From NCBI GenBank assembly GCA_003133425.1, contig PKXI01000070.1, positions 1 through 13,133 on the forward strand: a DNA stretch of 13,133 nt. The letters run 5' to 3'. The notes under the pieces are model-generated. The model did no database searches and had not been told where the DNA came from. It saw only the letters and a list, made by a program, of their open reading frames with translations. This DNA is from Acidobacteriaceae bacterium. Lineage in GTDB: Bacteria > Acidobacteriota > Terriglobia > Terriglobales > Acidobacteriaceae. Positions 6,778-13,133 of this stretch are shown here, piece by piece (position 1 is the first letter of the stretch; each line of letters starts with the position of its first letter). Both the position numbers and the translations under genes were made by a program.

Positions 6778-8076
6778 TCAAATTGTCCGGAGCCGCCTTT
6801 TCATTCCGGAGATAATCGACACGGCAATTTCCATGGGATAGCCCTTGGGCAACTTCGCCGCTTCACGATCAATGGCTGCTTCCGCCGTCCCGCGTAGTTC
6901 ATCGAAGATAGAAACCACGACCTCTTCGCCGATGCCGGCGCGGTTCGCTGTTTGGATGAAATGCCGCGCTGCAATCGTCTTCATGATGTAGTGACGGTTG
7001 TCCCCGACCGCCATTGCAAGGCGGAATTGGTTATGGCGAATCTGATTGGAATCGACGCTCGGCTGCGCCGAGATCACGTCGTACAGTGGCGTTATGTGGT
7101 AGCGGCCGCCAGGCAGCAAAAACACGCTGAAGTTCTTGGCGTGCCCGTCCGTCGCGCCCAGCAGCCAGAATGCAATCGCCGCTTTGAGAAAGATTCTCTG
7201 ATCCTCGGCGGGGGTATCGCTCCCGCGCAACAGATGAAGAATCGCTTCGATCCCCGGCCCTCCATCGCTTTGATACTTGCGGGACGGAACGACAGAAAGA
7301 GCCTGGCAACAGTCCTCCTGGGGCAAGCGCAGTAAGCGCCCATCCTGTGTCCACAGCCGATCGAACCGCTCCACAATCAGGACACGACGCTCTCCATACG
7401 TCGCCATCTGTGCCTTGGCAGCAGGCAGACCGATAGCAGCAAGCAGTCTCAGGCACAAATATTCGTTTTCGACGCTGTGGGTCAGGTCGAGGCCATTGGG
7501 GAGCCGTCCGATTGACGGCTTGAAAATGTGAGTGGTTGCCGTGGTTCCGTGCGGCTTGTACCAACGCCGGTTCCAATAGAGCAGAGCTGTCTTTTCCTGC
7601 GCTCCTGCAATCGAGATGCGAAACTCCTCATCTTCGCCAATACCCAATGGTGAGGTGGCAAGATTCGCAAGCAAGGTCGAGATTTCGCCTTTGCTGATCG
7701 GGGCTCCGTTGATCGCCCCAGCCTGCCCGGGATCAATATCCGGCGGCAGGAACTGCAATGCGCCCACACAGTCGCGTCCAATCGCATTCAGCAGGCTGTA
7801 GGCGTCAGTCCCTTCTGCTTGCGTACGCGCGGCGATACGCCTGCGCAGTTCCCCGTTGTCTGGCAGCAGATTCTCAAAGACCGCCAGGACCGGCGTTCCC
7901 GTGTAAGCAGCTTCGCGCAGAGGCAAAGAAAGAGATACAGGTAGCGTGTGCGGCCATGCCAGCCAGCCGGCATCGTATTGAAAGGCGATTGCTCCAGCAG
8001 GATCGCGCCGAAGCTGTCCGACGAGCCTGCTGTTCAAGTAAACATTCAGGGGGACATAGCGAGGCTGTCTGGCCAT
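6778..8076 (-). CDS. hipA: HipA-type Ser/Thr kinase toxin
   Basis: Full-length HipA kinase of 432 residues (E. coli HipA has 440). HipA phosphorylates glutamyl-tRNA synthetase and so halts translation, driving growth arrest (family knowledge; the target here is inferred). Landmarks occur in order and almost at E. coli numbering. They are the N-terminal HipA_N region with F-E-N-L-L-P-D-N at 67-74, and R-I-S-I-A-G-A-Q-E-K with Ser155, the place of the inhibitory autophosphorylation site. Next are I-F-K-P with Lys186 for ATP, G-A-T-D-G-H-A-K-N with catalytic Asp310 and Asn315, and P-L-Y-D-V with metal-binding Asp333. No key residue is missing. Its ATG overlaps the hipB stop by one base (TGATG), so translation is coupled to the antitoxin. 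It is a complete and probably functional toxin. Confidence 0.95.
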   Translation of the reverse strand: MARQPRYVPLNVYLNSRLVGQLRRDPAGAIAFQYDAGWLAWPHTLPVSLSLPLREAAYTGTPVLAVFENLLPDNGELRRRIAARTQAEGTDAYSLLNAIGRDCVGALQFLPPDIDPGQAGAINGAPISKGEISTLLANLATSPLGIGEDEEFRISIAGAQEKTALLYWNRRWYKPHGTTATTHIFKPSIGRLPNGLDLTHSVENEYLCLRLLAAIGLPAAKAQMATYGERRVLIVERFDRLWTQDGRLLRLPQEDCCQALSVVPSRKYQSDGGPGIEAILHLLRGSDTPAEDQRIFLKAAIAFWLLGATDGHAKNFSVFLLPGGRYHITPLYDVISAQPSVDSNQIRHNQFRLAMAVGDNRHYIMKTIAARHFIQTANRAGIGEEVVVSIFDELRGTAEAAIDREAAKLPKGYPMEIAVSIISGMKRRLRTI

Positions 8077-8327
8077 CAGAAGATCTCCTCAATGTCCTTC
8101 GTCGAACCCTTGGATCTCGGGCGAACCACCAGTTCCAAGTTGAGAGCCGCTAGCGTGTCGAACAGCGTACCCAGGCGAGCATTCGTCGCTGAATTCTCCA
8201 GGGCTGAAATCGTTGCCTGGCGCAATCGAATGCGGGCCGCAAGTGCTTCCTGGGTAAGGCCTGTCGCTTTCCGGTAGCGCTGCAGAACCGCGCCGAGTTG
8301 CTTGGGGGTGCGAGTGATCTGATCCAT
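8076..8327 (-). CDS. hipB: HipB-type antitoxin, Xre-family repressor
   Basis: Protein of 83 residues with a helix-turn-helix at about 12-66: L-G-A-V-L-Q-R-Y-R-K, then G-L-T-Q-E-A-L-A and the recognition helix R-Q-A-T-I-S-A-L-E-N. The size matches E. coli HipB (88 residues). A short C-terminal tail ending I-E-E-I-F resembles the flexible HipB tail. HipB dimers bind HipA, neutralise it and repress the operon. The start has a textbook GGAGGTG at 8333-8339, five bases before the ATG. A strong promoter with palindromic and direct repeats lies just upstream, consistent with autoregulation. Confidence 0.92.
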   Translation of the reverse strand: MDQITRTPKQLGAVLQRYRKATGLTQEALAARIRLRQATISALENSATNARLGTLFDTLAALNLELVVRPRSKGSTKDIEEIF

Positions 8328-8341
8328 CGAAACACCTCCGC

Positions 8342-8363
8342 CTTATACGGAATGCCGCATAAG
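8342..8363. promoter_or_regulatory. Palindromic operator candidate O1 for HipB
   Basis: A 22-bp inverted repeat reads CTTAT-n-CGG, four central bases, then CCG-n-ATAAG. It spans the expected transcription start and lies just before the hipB ribosome site. Its symmetry and position suit a HipB-dimer site. Confidence 0.6.
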
Positions 8364-8414
8364 TTGTAAATATACGCTAAACCGTGTTATTTGTAAATAT
8401 GCGCTATAGCGTAT
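8364..8414. promoter_or_regulatory. Direct repeats and palindrome, operator candidates O2/O3
   Basis: A 16-base unit, TTGTAAATATRCGCTA, occurs at 8364-8379 and 8391-8406, differing at one base and spaced 27 bases apart. The second copy runs into an inverted half (TAGCGTATTT), giving a palindrome centred on CGCTATAGCG at about 8402-8411. These repeats cover the -10 and -35 boxes and are probable additional HipB or HipBA binding sites. Confidence 0.55.
8369..8397 (-). promoter_or_regulatory. hipBA promoter (TTTACA, 17-bp spacer, TATATT)
   Basis: On the minus strand the -35 hexamer TTTACA is at 8397-8392 and the -10 hexamer TATATT at 8374-8369, exactly 17 bases apart. Both are close to the sigma-70 consensus. 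Transcription would begin near 8362, about 35 bases before the hipB ATG. Each hexamer lies inside one copy of the direct repeat described separately, so a bound repressor would block polymerase. Confidence 0.7.
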
Positions 8415-8420
8415 TTCTGA

Positions 8421-8783
8421 TAAAGCCGAAATCCAGCCTGAACGCCCTAGGGGATGGGATGGTGTAGTGCTTTTCGGGTTGATGACAGTCACCGATCTCG
8501 GCATCGCACTATTCAAGGCGTCCTCTTAACTTAAGTTCGCTGCCTAGGCTAACGATGCATTGCCATCGAGCTAACGACCGGAGTGACTCCCGCCCAAGAC
8601 GCGACAACTTAGTCGATATCGCAGACTTCGCTCTACAATAGAGATGCTAAGGATTTGGGCTGACGCCCAACCAAGCTCCCACTGGGAGTATCCGCCGGAC
8701 ATGGTATCGCTTCACTGCTGTTCTTTTGCACATCATGTGCTCTGAAATTTTTCGTTTCAAACCCGAACACCTTGGAGGTGCCT
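8421..8783. other. Gene-poor region with a cluster of hairpins
   Basis: No convincing long gene is present on either strand. The second half holds a cluster of small stem-loops: TTGGGC/GCCCAA at 8655-8670, CTCCC/GGGAG at 8676-8688 and GCACA/TGTGC at 8728-8740. This cluster directly precedes the ribosome site of a 30-codon ORF. It may be a structured leader or a small RNA. A 10-bp perfect palindrome, AACTTAAGTT, lies at 8528-8537. Retron-like RNA was considered, but there is no reverse transcriptase. Confidence 0.35.
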
Positions 8784-8876
8784 ATGAAAAAGTCAAAACA
8801 GTTGTGCCGCACCATCGCTTCAACCCTTAGTGAAGTACTGAGCCATGTTTCGGCGGCTCTGATTCAAGTCATTTGA
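8784..8876 (+). CDS. Small ORF, 30 residues, amphipathic
   Basis: An ATG placed five bases after GGAGGTG opens a 30-codon frame ending in TGA. The product starts M-K-K-S-K-Q-L-C-R, which is basic, and continues as one likely amphipathic helix rich in Ser, Leu, Val, Ile and Ala (I-A-S-T-L-S-E-V-L-S-H-V-S-A-A-L). A small basic-then-hydrophobic peptide behind a hairpin-rich leader resembles type I toxins or leader peptides in general form only; no family is recognised. It lies about 230 bases before the TIR-like gene in the same direction. Confidence 0.4.
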   Translation: MKKSKQLCRTIASTLSEVLSHVSAALIQVI

Positions 8877-9103
8877 TTTGTTTAAGGCCGCATGGTGGTC
8901 GGCGCAAGTCGGCCATTGCTAATGGAATGCATGTCGTATGTTCTGACGACTGCTTGCGGGCCCATGTGCTGATTGACATTTCTCGGCACCAGAAGCCTGA
9001 ATAGGTCTTTCGAACGGCCAATGAACTGCCCGGATTCTGGAATACGGCCTTCGGGATAATAATCTATAGACCGAAGCAAGGGAGGATTCAATCAGGCACC
9101 CGA
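8877..9103. other. Leader region of the TIR-like gene
   Basis: This 227-base stretch separates the small ORF from the TIR-like gene. A minus-strand frame covers much of it but has no ribosome site or recognisable domain. A GGGAGG purine run sits about 19 bases before the TIR-like ATG, too far for normal use. No promoter was assigned. Confidence 0.3.
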
Positions 9104-10186
9104 ATGCGTACGATTTTTTATTCTTGGCAGAGTGATAGGCCCACAGGCGTCTGCCGCAACTTCATCGAGCGGGCCCTTCAGTCGGCTATAGACCGGCTTC
9201 GTGCCGATGTAGAAATTGAGCCCTCTCTGAGGGAAGATCTCGAACTCGATAAGGACACGAAGAATACACCTGGCTCTCCAGCAATCTTCGACACGATTAT
9301 GGCTAAGATCGCAACGGCCAGCGTCTTTATTCCTGACCTTACGTTCGTCGGTCAGCGTGAGAACGAAAGACTTGTGTCAAACCCAAATGTTTTGATCGAG
9401 TATGGTTGTGCTCTAAGAAAGCCGGGACCGGGACGAATCATCGCGGTGATGAACGAAGCATATGGGAAGCCAACCGGCTCGGACATGCCGTTCAATCTAG
9501 CGCACAGGCGCTTTCCAATCTCGTATGCGTTGGCCGAGGGGGCAAGTGTAGAGGAGACAAAGGCTGCCCGAAAGGTACTCACAGACTCACTCGAGTCAGC
9601 GCTACGGATGATCTTCAGTGGCAAAGAATACAAGGCCGAGGAGGCGGAGCGTCCGCCAACGGTCCTCGACATTGCTGCCATCCATCAAAGAGAGCTGGAT
9701 TACGAAGATGCTCTCTCAGGCATTCGGTGCGGTGATGGGCCAGCGAAGGTCTGGAAAAATGTTGAGAGCCTCTTCGGCGTCATCAAGTCCAAATGCAGCG
9801 AGGTTGCAGTAAAGCATGACTTTGGGATTGAGTGCGCATGGGCGCCTGAGCCCGGGAATGTCGCGATATCCTGCGTCCTGAAGACCCCAGATCTCGGAGT
9901 CGTTGTGATTTGGGAGCAACCATTCTCCAATTCGCTGGAAAATGCGAAGCTCAGTGTACGCGAGTTCAAAGGGCATTTACATCTTCCGGGTGAGTTTCGC
10001 GGAGGTGTGTATTTTCCTCCCGAAATGGCGGGTGAGACTCGTTACAACGCAACGCTATCCCAAGAATTTGATCTCGGCTGGATAAAGGCTAGCGGTCCTA
10101 GACAGGAACCTTCGTTCATTTCGAACAAAGAACTGGCAGACGCGTGCGTAGCGAAGCTACTGAATATGCTTCGTCGTAGGCGTTGA
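9104..10186 (+). CDS. TIR-like domain protein, putative immune effector
   Basis: Protein of 360 residues. The N-terminal 140 residues read as a TIR-like nucleotide-binding fold. It has strand one with F-Y-S-W-Q-S-D at 5-11, R-N-F-I helix one, then D-K-D-T-x-N-x-P-G-S-P-x-I at about 49-61. This is followed by I-x-x-K-I-x-x-A-x-V-F-I-P-D-L-T at about 65-80 and N-P-N-V-L-I-E-Y-G at 93-101, whose Glu99 fits the TIR catalytic Glu. Bacterial TIR domains cleave or modify NAD+ in anti-phage defence. The C-terminal half (about 190-355) is a separate alpha/beta domain with strands such as V-A-I-S-C-V-L and L-G-V-V-V-I-W; I do not recognise it, and it may sense the trigger. No membrane segment is seen. 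The ATG lacks a close ribosome site. It ends convergently with the integrase gene. Confidence 0.7.
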   Translation: MRTIFYSWQSDRPTGVCRNFIERALQSAIDRLRADVEIEPSLREDLELDKDTKNTPGSPAIFDTIMAKIATASVFIPDLTFVGQRENERLVSNPNVLIEYGCALRKPGPGRIIAVMNEAYGKPTGSDMPFNLAHRRFPISYALAEGASVEETKAARKVLTDSLESALRMIFSGKEYKAEEAERPPTVLDIAAIHQRELDYEDALSGIRCGDGPAKVWKNVESLFGVIKSKCSEVAVKHDFGIECAWAPEPGNVAISCVLKTPDLGVVVIWEQPFSNSLENAKLSVREFKGHLHLPGEFRGGVYFPPEMAGETRYNATLSQEFDLGWIKASGPRQEPSFISNKELADACVAKLLNMLRRRR

Positions 10187-10318
10187 CTGCTGTCAGAAAT
10201 GGGCCCACGCGGGAACGCCTTAACTGACAAGTCCTCACAGAAGGGCCAGGGTCCAGGCATTGACCATACTGATGCAATCTGAGCGGAAACGCGCGAGGTC
10301 TTCGCAATCGAATCTCGA

Positions 10319-11743
10319 TCAGACCGTCGATCTCTCTTTGGGCTTTGCATTGGCGAGCAGTTGCTCCACCCTGATTTTGAGGCGCTTCAGCTCTTCGAAA
10401 TCTTGATCAGTCTGGACCGGCTGAGCGGTGGTTTCGGTTCGTTGGGGTTTCACCTTTCCCTTCAGCCTCTCTTGCTTGCTTCGCCGGCGCCCGTCAGCCA
10501 CGAGTTTCCGCACGTCGTAGTCGGGCTCAATTGCCTGAGCGGCCTCATAGCGGACTCGGACACGCTGATGCGAATAGAATTCGCGCATTCTCTTGCTGAC
10601 ATGACCGCTGATCGCATTCACCAGCTCGCCATCAACCCCGTTTTCAAGCATGCGCGTAATGGCATGGTGGCGCAGATCGTGGGGCCGCAGCTGGTGGAAA
10701 CCGGAGATGTCGCGGAGGTGATTCCATGAGCAGCGCAAGAACCACCGCGAGGCAGAGCGCGTGGGATCGTACTCGTTCCGCTTCACCCGAATGGGGAAGA
10801 GGTAGTGTTCCGGTTTTGTGGAGCCGAGCTTGATGGCGCGCTGATAAACTTTGCTCACAGCCCATTTCGCCACTTCGTTGAGAGCGATTTTCCGGGGGCG
10901 ATAGTTGTTTTTGCATGCATCCGGCGGAATGTAGATCTCGGAGATTTCGCCTGTGGGCCGAAGGTACACGTTCTCCAGCCGGAGGCCGCGGAGTTCAACC
11001 CCGCTGGCGGTGGTGTTGTTCGTGATCGTGGCGACGCAATAGGCGAGTTCCGCTTCCGGATAGCCGGCCGTCTTGCGGAAGAGCTCTTCTTCTTCCTTCT
11101 CGCTGAGGATTTCGCGAGGGCTCCAACTGTTGGTCTGCAACGGGAAATAGTATGGCCGGATTTTCTCCCACTCGTTACAGGCGCGCAGCATCTGGCCGAG
11201 CACGTTCAGTTCATGGTTGATGCGCGAGTGACTGGCCATCTTCCGCCAGGGACGATGAATCTTGCCTGCAACGCCAATCGCATTGGAAAGGCGGGCCTGC
11301 TGGTACGCCTTCAGCATGCCGGGATTGATCGGGCTCATTCGAATATCTTTGAAGAACTTGTTCAGCGCCCTGAGGTACTCGGCCACTGTTTCTAGAGTTC
11401 GAGGTCGCAGCTTATCCGATTTGCGCTGTGCGCTTATCCAGACTCGAGCAGCGTCCAGGAATTTCTGTCCCGCCATGCCGTGAAGGTCGGACTTTACGAA
11501 TTTGTCGTAAGCCTGGCACGATGGGCAGTTGATGTGATCGATCGTATGCCCACGTTGTGGTGTGAGATCCCTAGCCAGATCCCCAGTCAAGCGAGTGTCG
11601 AAACCCCATCGCTCGACAATTTCAGCGGAGACCGCAGTGAACTCAGGGACTCCGCTATCTTCCGCGGTTCTCATAGATTGGTTATCGGCAGGTCGTGGGA
11701 CAACGTACAGTTCGGGAGTCGGGCCTTTCGGAGTAAATGGCAT
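10319..11743 (-). CDS. Tyrosine recombinase (integrase)
   Basis: Site-specific integrase of 474 residues. The start chosen is ATG 11743, with GAGG eight bases upstream; a GTG three codons earlier is possible. Around residue 66-76, H-x-x-x-H-I-N-C-P-S-C could bind zinc. A core-binding SAM-like domain spans about 90-200 and the catalytic domain about 210-400. The latter has H-D-L-R-H-H (His355, Arg358), S-G-H (His381) and the nucleophile Tyr390 in F-Y-S-H. The first catalytic Arg is unclear: in N-T-T-A-S-G-V-E-L-R-G-L-R the usual Arg position is a Ser, so Arg252 or another residue may serve. The C-terminal 75 residues are a basic, charged, likely coiled tail. It is transcribed away from the tRNA-Arg fragment 240 bases upstream, which is its probable target. 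Confidence 0.92.
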   Translation of the reverse strand: MPFTPKGPTPELYVVPRPADNQSMRTAEDSGVPEFTAVSAEIVERWGFDTRLTGDLARDLTPQRGHTIDHINCPSCQAYDKFVKSDLHGMAGQKFLDAARVWISAQRKSDKLRPRTLETVAEYLRALNKFFKDIRMSPINPGMLKAYQQARLSNAIGVAGKIHRPWRKMASHSRINHELNVLGQMLRACNEWEKIRPYYFPLQTNSWSPREILSEKEEEELFRKTAGYPEAELAYCVATITNNTTASGVELRGLRLENVYLRPTGEISEIYIPPDACKNNYRPRKIALNEVAKWAVSKVYQRAIKLGSTKPEHYLFPIRVKRNEYDPTRSASRWFLRCSWNHLRDISGFHQLRPHDLRHHAITRMLENGVDGELVNAISGHVSKRMREFYSHQRVRVRYEAAQAIEPDYDVRKLVADGRRRSKQERLKGKVKPQRTETTAQPVQTDQDFEELKRLKIRVEQLLANAKPKERSTV

Positions 11744-11986
11744 TCGAAGCACCTCGGTGATCTCGGTTGGTAGAGGTGGAGATCAGCCTCTCGCCGGGGA
11801 GCGTTGCGCATGCCAAAAAGGGCTCAGAACACCCGGCCGAAAGGAGGAACGGCGCCTCGCCAGCCGGGTTTGCGGAGGGGTTTTAGAGCACCGGCCGATT
11901 GGGCGCACGTTACGTGCCAAATGCTGGGAAGTGGAGATTAGTGAGAGACTTGAGTGACACCCGGCGGAGCGGCTGTGACCACCCGA
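11744..11986. other. Region between integrase and attachment site
   Basis: About 240 bases between the integrase start and the tRNA fragment, the place where recombinase arm sites and the integrase promoter would lie. Inverted repeats occur at 11759-11764 with 11779-11784 and at 11831-11837 with 11863-11869. No excisionase-like gene is visible, and the frames here are shadows of the integrase or run out quickly. Confidence 0.35.
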
Positions 11987-12032
11987 ACTTCTAAGCCGGG
12001 GGTTGCGGGTTCAAACCCCGCCTTGCCTACCA
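11987..12032 (+). tRNA. 3' half of tRNA-Arg (TCT), probable attachment-site core
   Basis: From about 11987 the sequence reads as the second half of a tRNA. It has an anticodon loop CTTCTAA (anticodon TCT, 11988-11994), the 3' strand of the anticodon stem, a variable loop, and a perfect T arm (GCGGG, TTCAAAC, CCCGC). It ends with an acceptor strand and an encoded CCA at 12030-12032. The matching 5' half is absent: no AGGCAAG acceptor strand or D arm lies upstream, and the upper anticodon stem is mismatched. A tRNA 3' end that begins at the anticodon loop and sits beside an integrase is the classic displaced att core. The intact tRNA should be at the other end of the island. Confidence 0.8.
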
Positions 12033-12119
12033 CTTCGAATCAATAGGTGAATTTACGTTTGCCTTCCCCTGCTCTTCCTGCTGTGGGGGATTTTGTGGGG
12101 AGTCTCCTTCAATTTAGCC

Positions 12120-12337
12120 ACTGGTGAACGTCAGAACTCGAGCATTAGAATGGGATGCGGCGCATGACGCGCCTAACTAACGCATTTTCAAAAAAATGGG
12201 AGAATCTTGAGTTTGCATATAATTTATGGCTCGCATACTACAATTTCTGTAGAGTTCACAAGACCTTAGGCGTCACCCCCGCAGTAGGAAGCGGCCTTAC
12301 AGACTATGCGTGGCCAGTTGCCGAATTGATCCGCTAA
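12120..12337 (+). pseudogene. IS1-type transposase, C-terminal frameshifted remnant
   Basis: In one frame from about 12120 the sequence gives T-G-E-R-Q-N-S-S-I-R-M-G. It then continues, one base out of frame, as M-R-R-M-T-R-L-T-N-A-F-S-K-K-W-E-N, then Y-Y-N-F-C-R-V-H-K-T-L-G-V-T-P-A, to TAA 12335-12337. Together this is the C-terminal end of the DDE transposase type usually annotated as IS1 family: E-R-x-N with its catalytic Glu, then the Y-N-F-x-R-x-H block. A one-base deletion near 12153 breaks it, and the N-terminal two thirds are gone, so it is dead. It lies just outside the attachment site. Confidence 0.8.
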
Positions 12338-12369
12338 ATCCTTTGGAGTAGTATTCAAGGCACAAGAAA

Positions 12370-12387
12370 ACCCGCCAGCCAGCGGGT
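12370..12387 (-). terminator. Small hairpin, possible minus-strand terminator
   Basis: The arms ACCCGC (12370-12375) and GCGGGT (12382-12387) form a 6-bp stem with a 6-base loop. On the minus strand the stem is followed by TTTTCTTG, a modest U tract, so it reads as an intrinsic terminator in that direction. No minus-strand gene lies upstream of it in the window, so it may be a leftover. Confidence 0.45.
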
Positions 12388-12453
12388 CATTTGTGTTGCG
12401 GATGTTTCGCGTTGGGCAACTCTTACTAAGAGCGTATAACAGGAGACTGCCCA

Positions 12454-13131
12454 ATGCAAGCTGTGCTTTATGAGTTTCCATCTGCTCCCCTAGAGAGTAG
12501 CAATGGCATGGCAACTGTTGAAAGTTTGAACAAAGAAGTATCCGCGTTGGCGCAGCGCGTGACCGCAGTTGAAACGGAACTACGAATCTGGGGGAAGGTT
12601 ATCGGCGGATTTTCTACTGCGGGTCTATTGGTCGGCATGGGCGCATTAGGGTGGAGCGTTCACATTGGTAATAAAGTGACCGCTATTGAGCAGCAACTTG
12701 CAGATGGTGGAAATACGAAGCTCGTAAGCGAACTTAAATTGCCGAAGTCTCCGCAGCAACTCCAAGCGAACCTAACAATGGTTACAGCCCAGATTCAAAC
12801 GGCTCGCGCAAACGGAACCAAGCCGAATGCTCAAAAGGTTGCGGCCTTGTCTGATGCACTTTCAGCCGTAGTTCAAAAAGACCCCAACCTGCCGGAAGCA
12901 TGGCAGGCCGCCACCGAACTCGTGACCTATCGTTCAACGCAACCGGCGACTATTCAGAAGGCTTGCTTCGGTAAATCGATGAGTTCTTTTCTCAACAACC
13001 CTGCCAATGGTATAAAAGTACCCGATTCTCTCAGCGACAAAGACTGCTCTATAGACCTTGGCGATATCGAGACTTTCAAGAGCAATCCAGATATAAAGGA
13101 CCTGAAACTAAACCTACTGAGTCTCGCATAA
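12454..13131 (+). CDS. Coiled-coil, single-pass membrane protein of unknown function
   Basis: Complete protein of 225 residues. The start is ATG 12454, with AGGAG eight bases before it; an internal ATG at codon 19 is a weaker choice. Residues about 22-44 form a heptad-like coiled coil (V-E-S-L-N-K-E-V-S-A-L-A-Q-R-V). One membrane segment lies at about 47-69, followed by a second short coiled stretch (V-T-A-I-E-Q-Q-L). The C-terminal 130 residues are soluble and Gln/Ala-rich, with two Cys (in K-A-C-F-G and K-D-C-S) that could pair if exported. No family is recognised. It lies outside the attachment site, so it is likely chromosomal or part of another element. Confidence 0.65.
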   Translation: MQAVLYEFPSAPLESSNGMATVESLNKEVSALAQRVTAVETELRIWGKVIGGFSTAGLLVGMGALGWSVHIGNKVTAIEQQLADGGNTKLVSELKLPKSPQQLQANLTMVTAQIQTARANGTKPNAQKVAALSDALSAVVQKDPNLPEAWQAATELVTYRSTQPATIQKACFGKSMSSFLNNPANGIKVPDSLSDKDCSIDLGDIETFKSNPDIKDLKLNLLSLA

Positions 13132-13133
13132 TA

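Noticed and set aside
8641..8783. Retron-like ncRNA (clustered stem-loops before an ORF)
   Set aside because: No reverse transcriptase is encoded in the window, no long msd-like hairpin or flanking a1/a2 repeat pair was found, and the stems are short.
8633..8815. 60-codon minus-strand frame across the hairpin cluster
   Set aside because: It has no ribosome site or domain, and it runs through the stem-loops and against the better-supported small ORF.
8882..9091. 69-codon minus-strand frame upstream of the TIR-like gene
   Set aside because: It has no ribosome site, recognisable motif or neighbour in the same direction; it is probably a chance frame.
10361..11395. Long plus-strand frames inside the integrase gene
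   Set aside because: They are antisense shadows of a clear tyrosine recombinase and have no ribosome sites.
11759..11784. tRNA D-arm look-alike (CTC-GGTTGGTA-GAG)
   Set aside because: No acceptor, anticodon or T arm follows in register, and it is better explained as a small inverted repeat upstream of the integrase.
1..13133. CRISPR array
   Set aside because: No regularly spaced repeats were seen anywhere; the only spaced repeats are the two hipBA operator copies.

Overview
The window looks like part of a defence-rich genomic island. The DNA is moderately GC-rich with good Shine-Dalgarno sites. The IS110 subfamily at the left edge, the IS1-type remnant at the right and the general protein style suggest a free-living soil-type bacterium, perhaps an acidobacterium. 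That is an impression, because nothing here fixes the taxon.

Layout. (1) 1-1560: an IS110-family transposase cut by the window edge, followed by about 450 bases of structured non-coding sequence with a very strong hairpin and a possible 55-residue ORF. (2) 1572-2570: a wHTH plus MbcA/ParS-like protein with a tiny overlapping ORF upstream, then a scar holding two gene remnants, one of them the C-terminus of a HipA kinase. (3) 2555-4696: a two-pass membrane protein of unknown function divergent from a PD-(D/E)xK-like nuclease. (4) 4823-6487: a compact two-gene operon on the minus strand, made of a second PD-(D/E)xK-like protein and a mostly helical protein with an R-N-x4-H (HEPN-type) motif. 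(5) 6778-8420: a complete hipBA toxin-antitoxin operon with a readable promoter and operator-like repeats. (6) 8421-10186: about 700 bases with hairpins and a 30-codon ORF with a strong ribosome site, then a TIR-like protein with an unknown C-terminal half. (7) 10319-12032: a tyrosine recombinase and, beyond it, the 3' half of a tRNA-Arg gene without its 5' half, which fits an attachment site. (8) 12033-13131: a frameshifted IS1-type transposase remnant, a hairpin, and a coiled-coil/transmembrane protein.

Taken together, the integrase and the tRNA 3' half mark the right boundary of an integrated island whose cargo is small, self-contained conflict modules. These are two nuclease candidates, a HEPN candidate, a TIR-like effector, HipBA and decayed TA genes. 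The left attachment site is not visible. The PD-(D/E)xK/HEPN pair (4823-6487) and the TIR-like gene with its unusual leader (8641-10186) are the best candidates for undescribed systems. No function is shown by sequence alone, and all family calls were made by reading motifs, not by database search.
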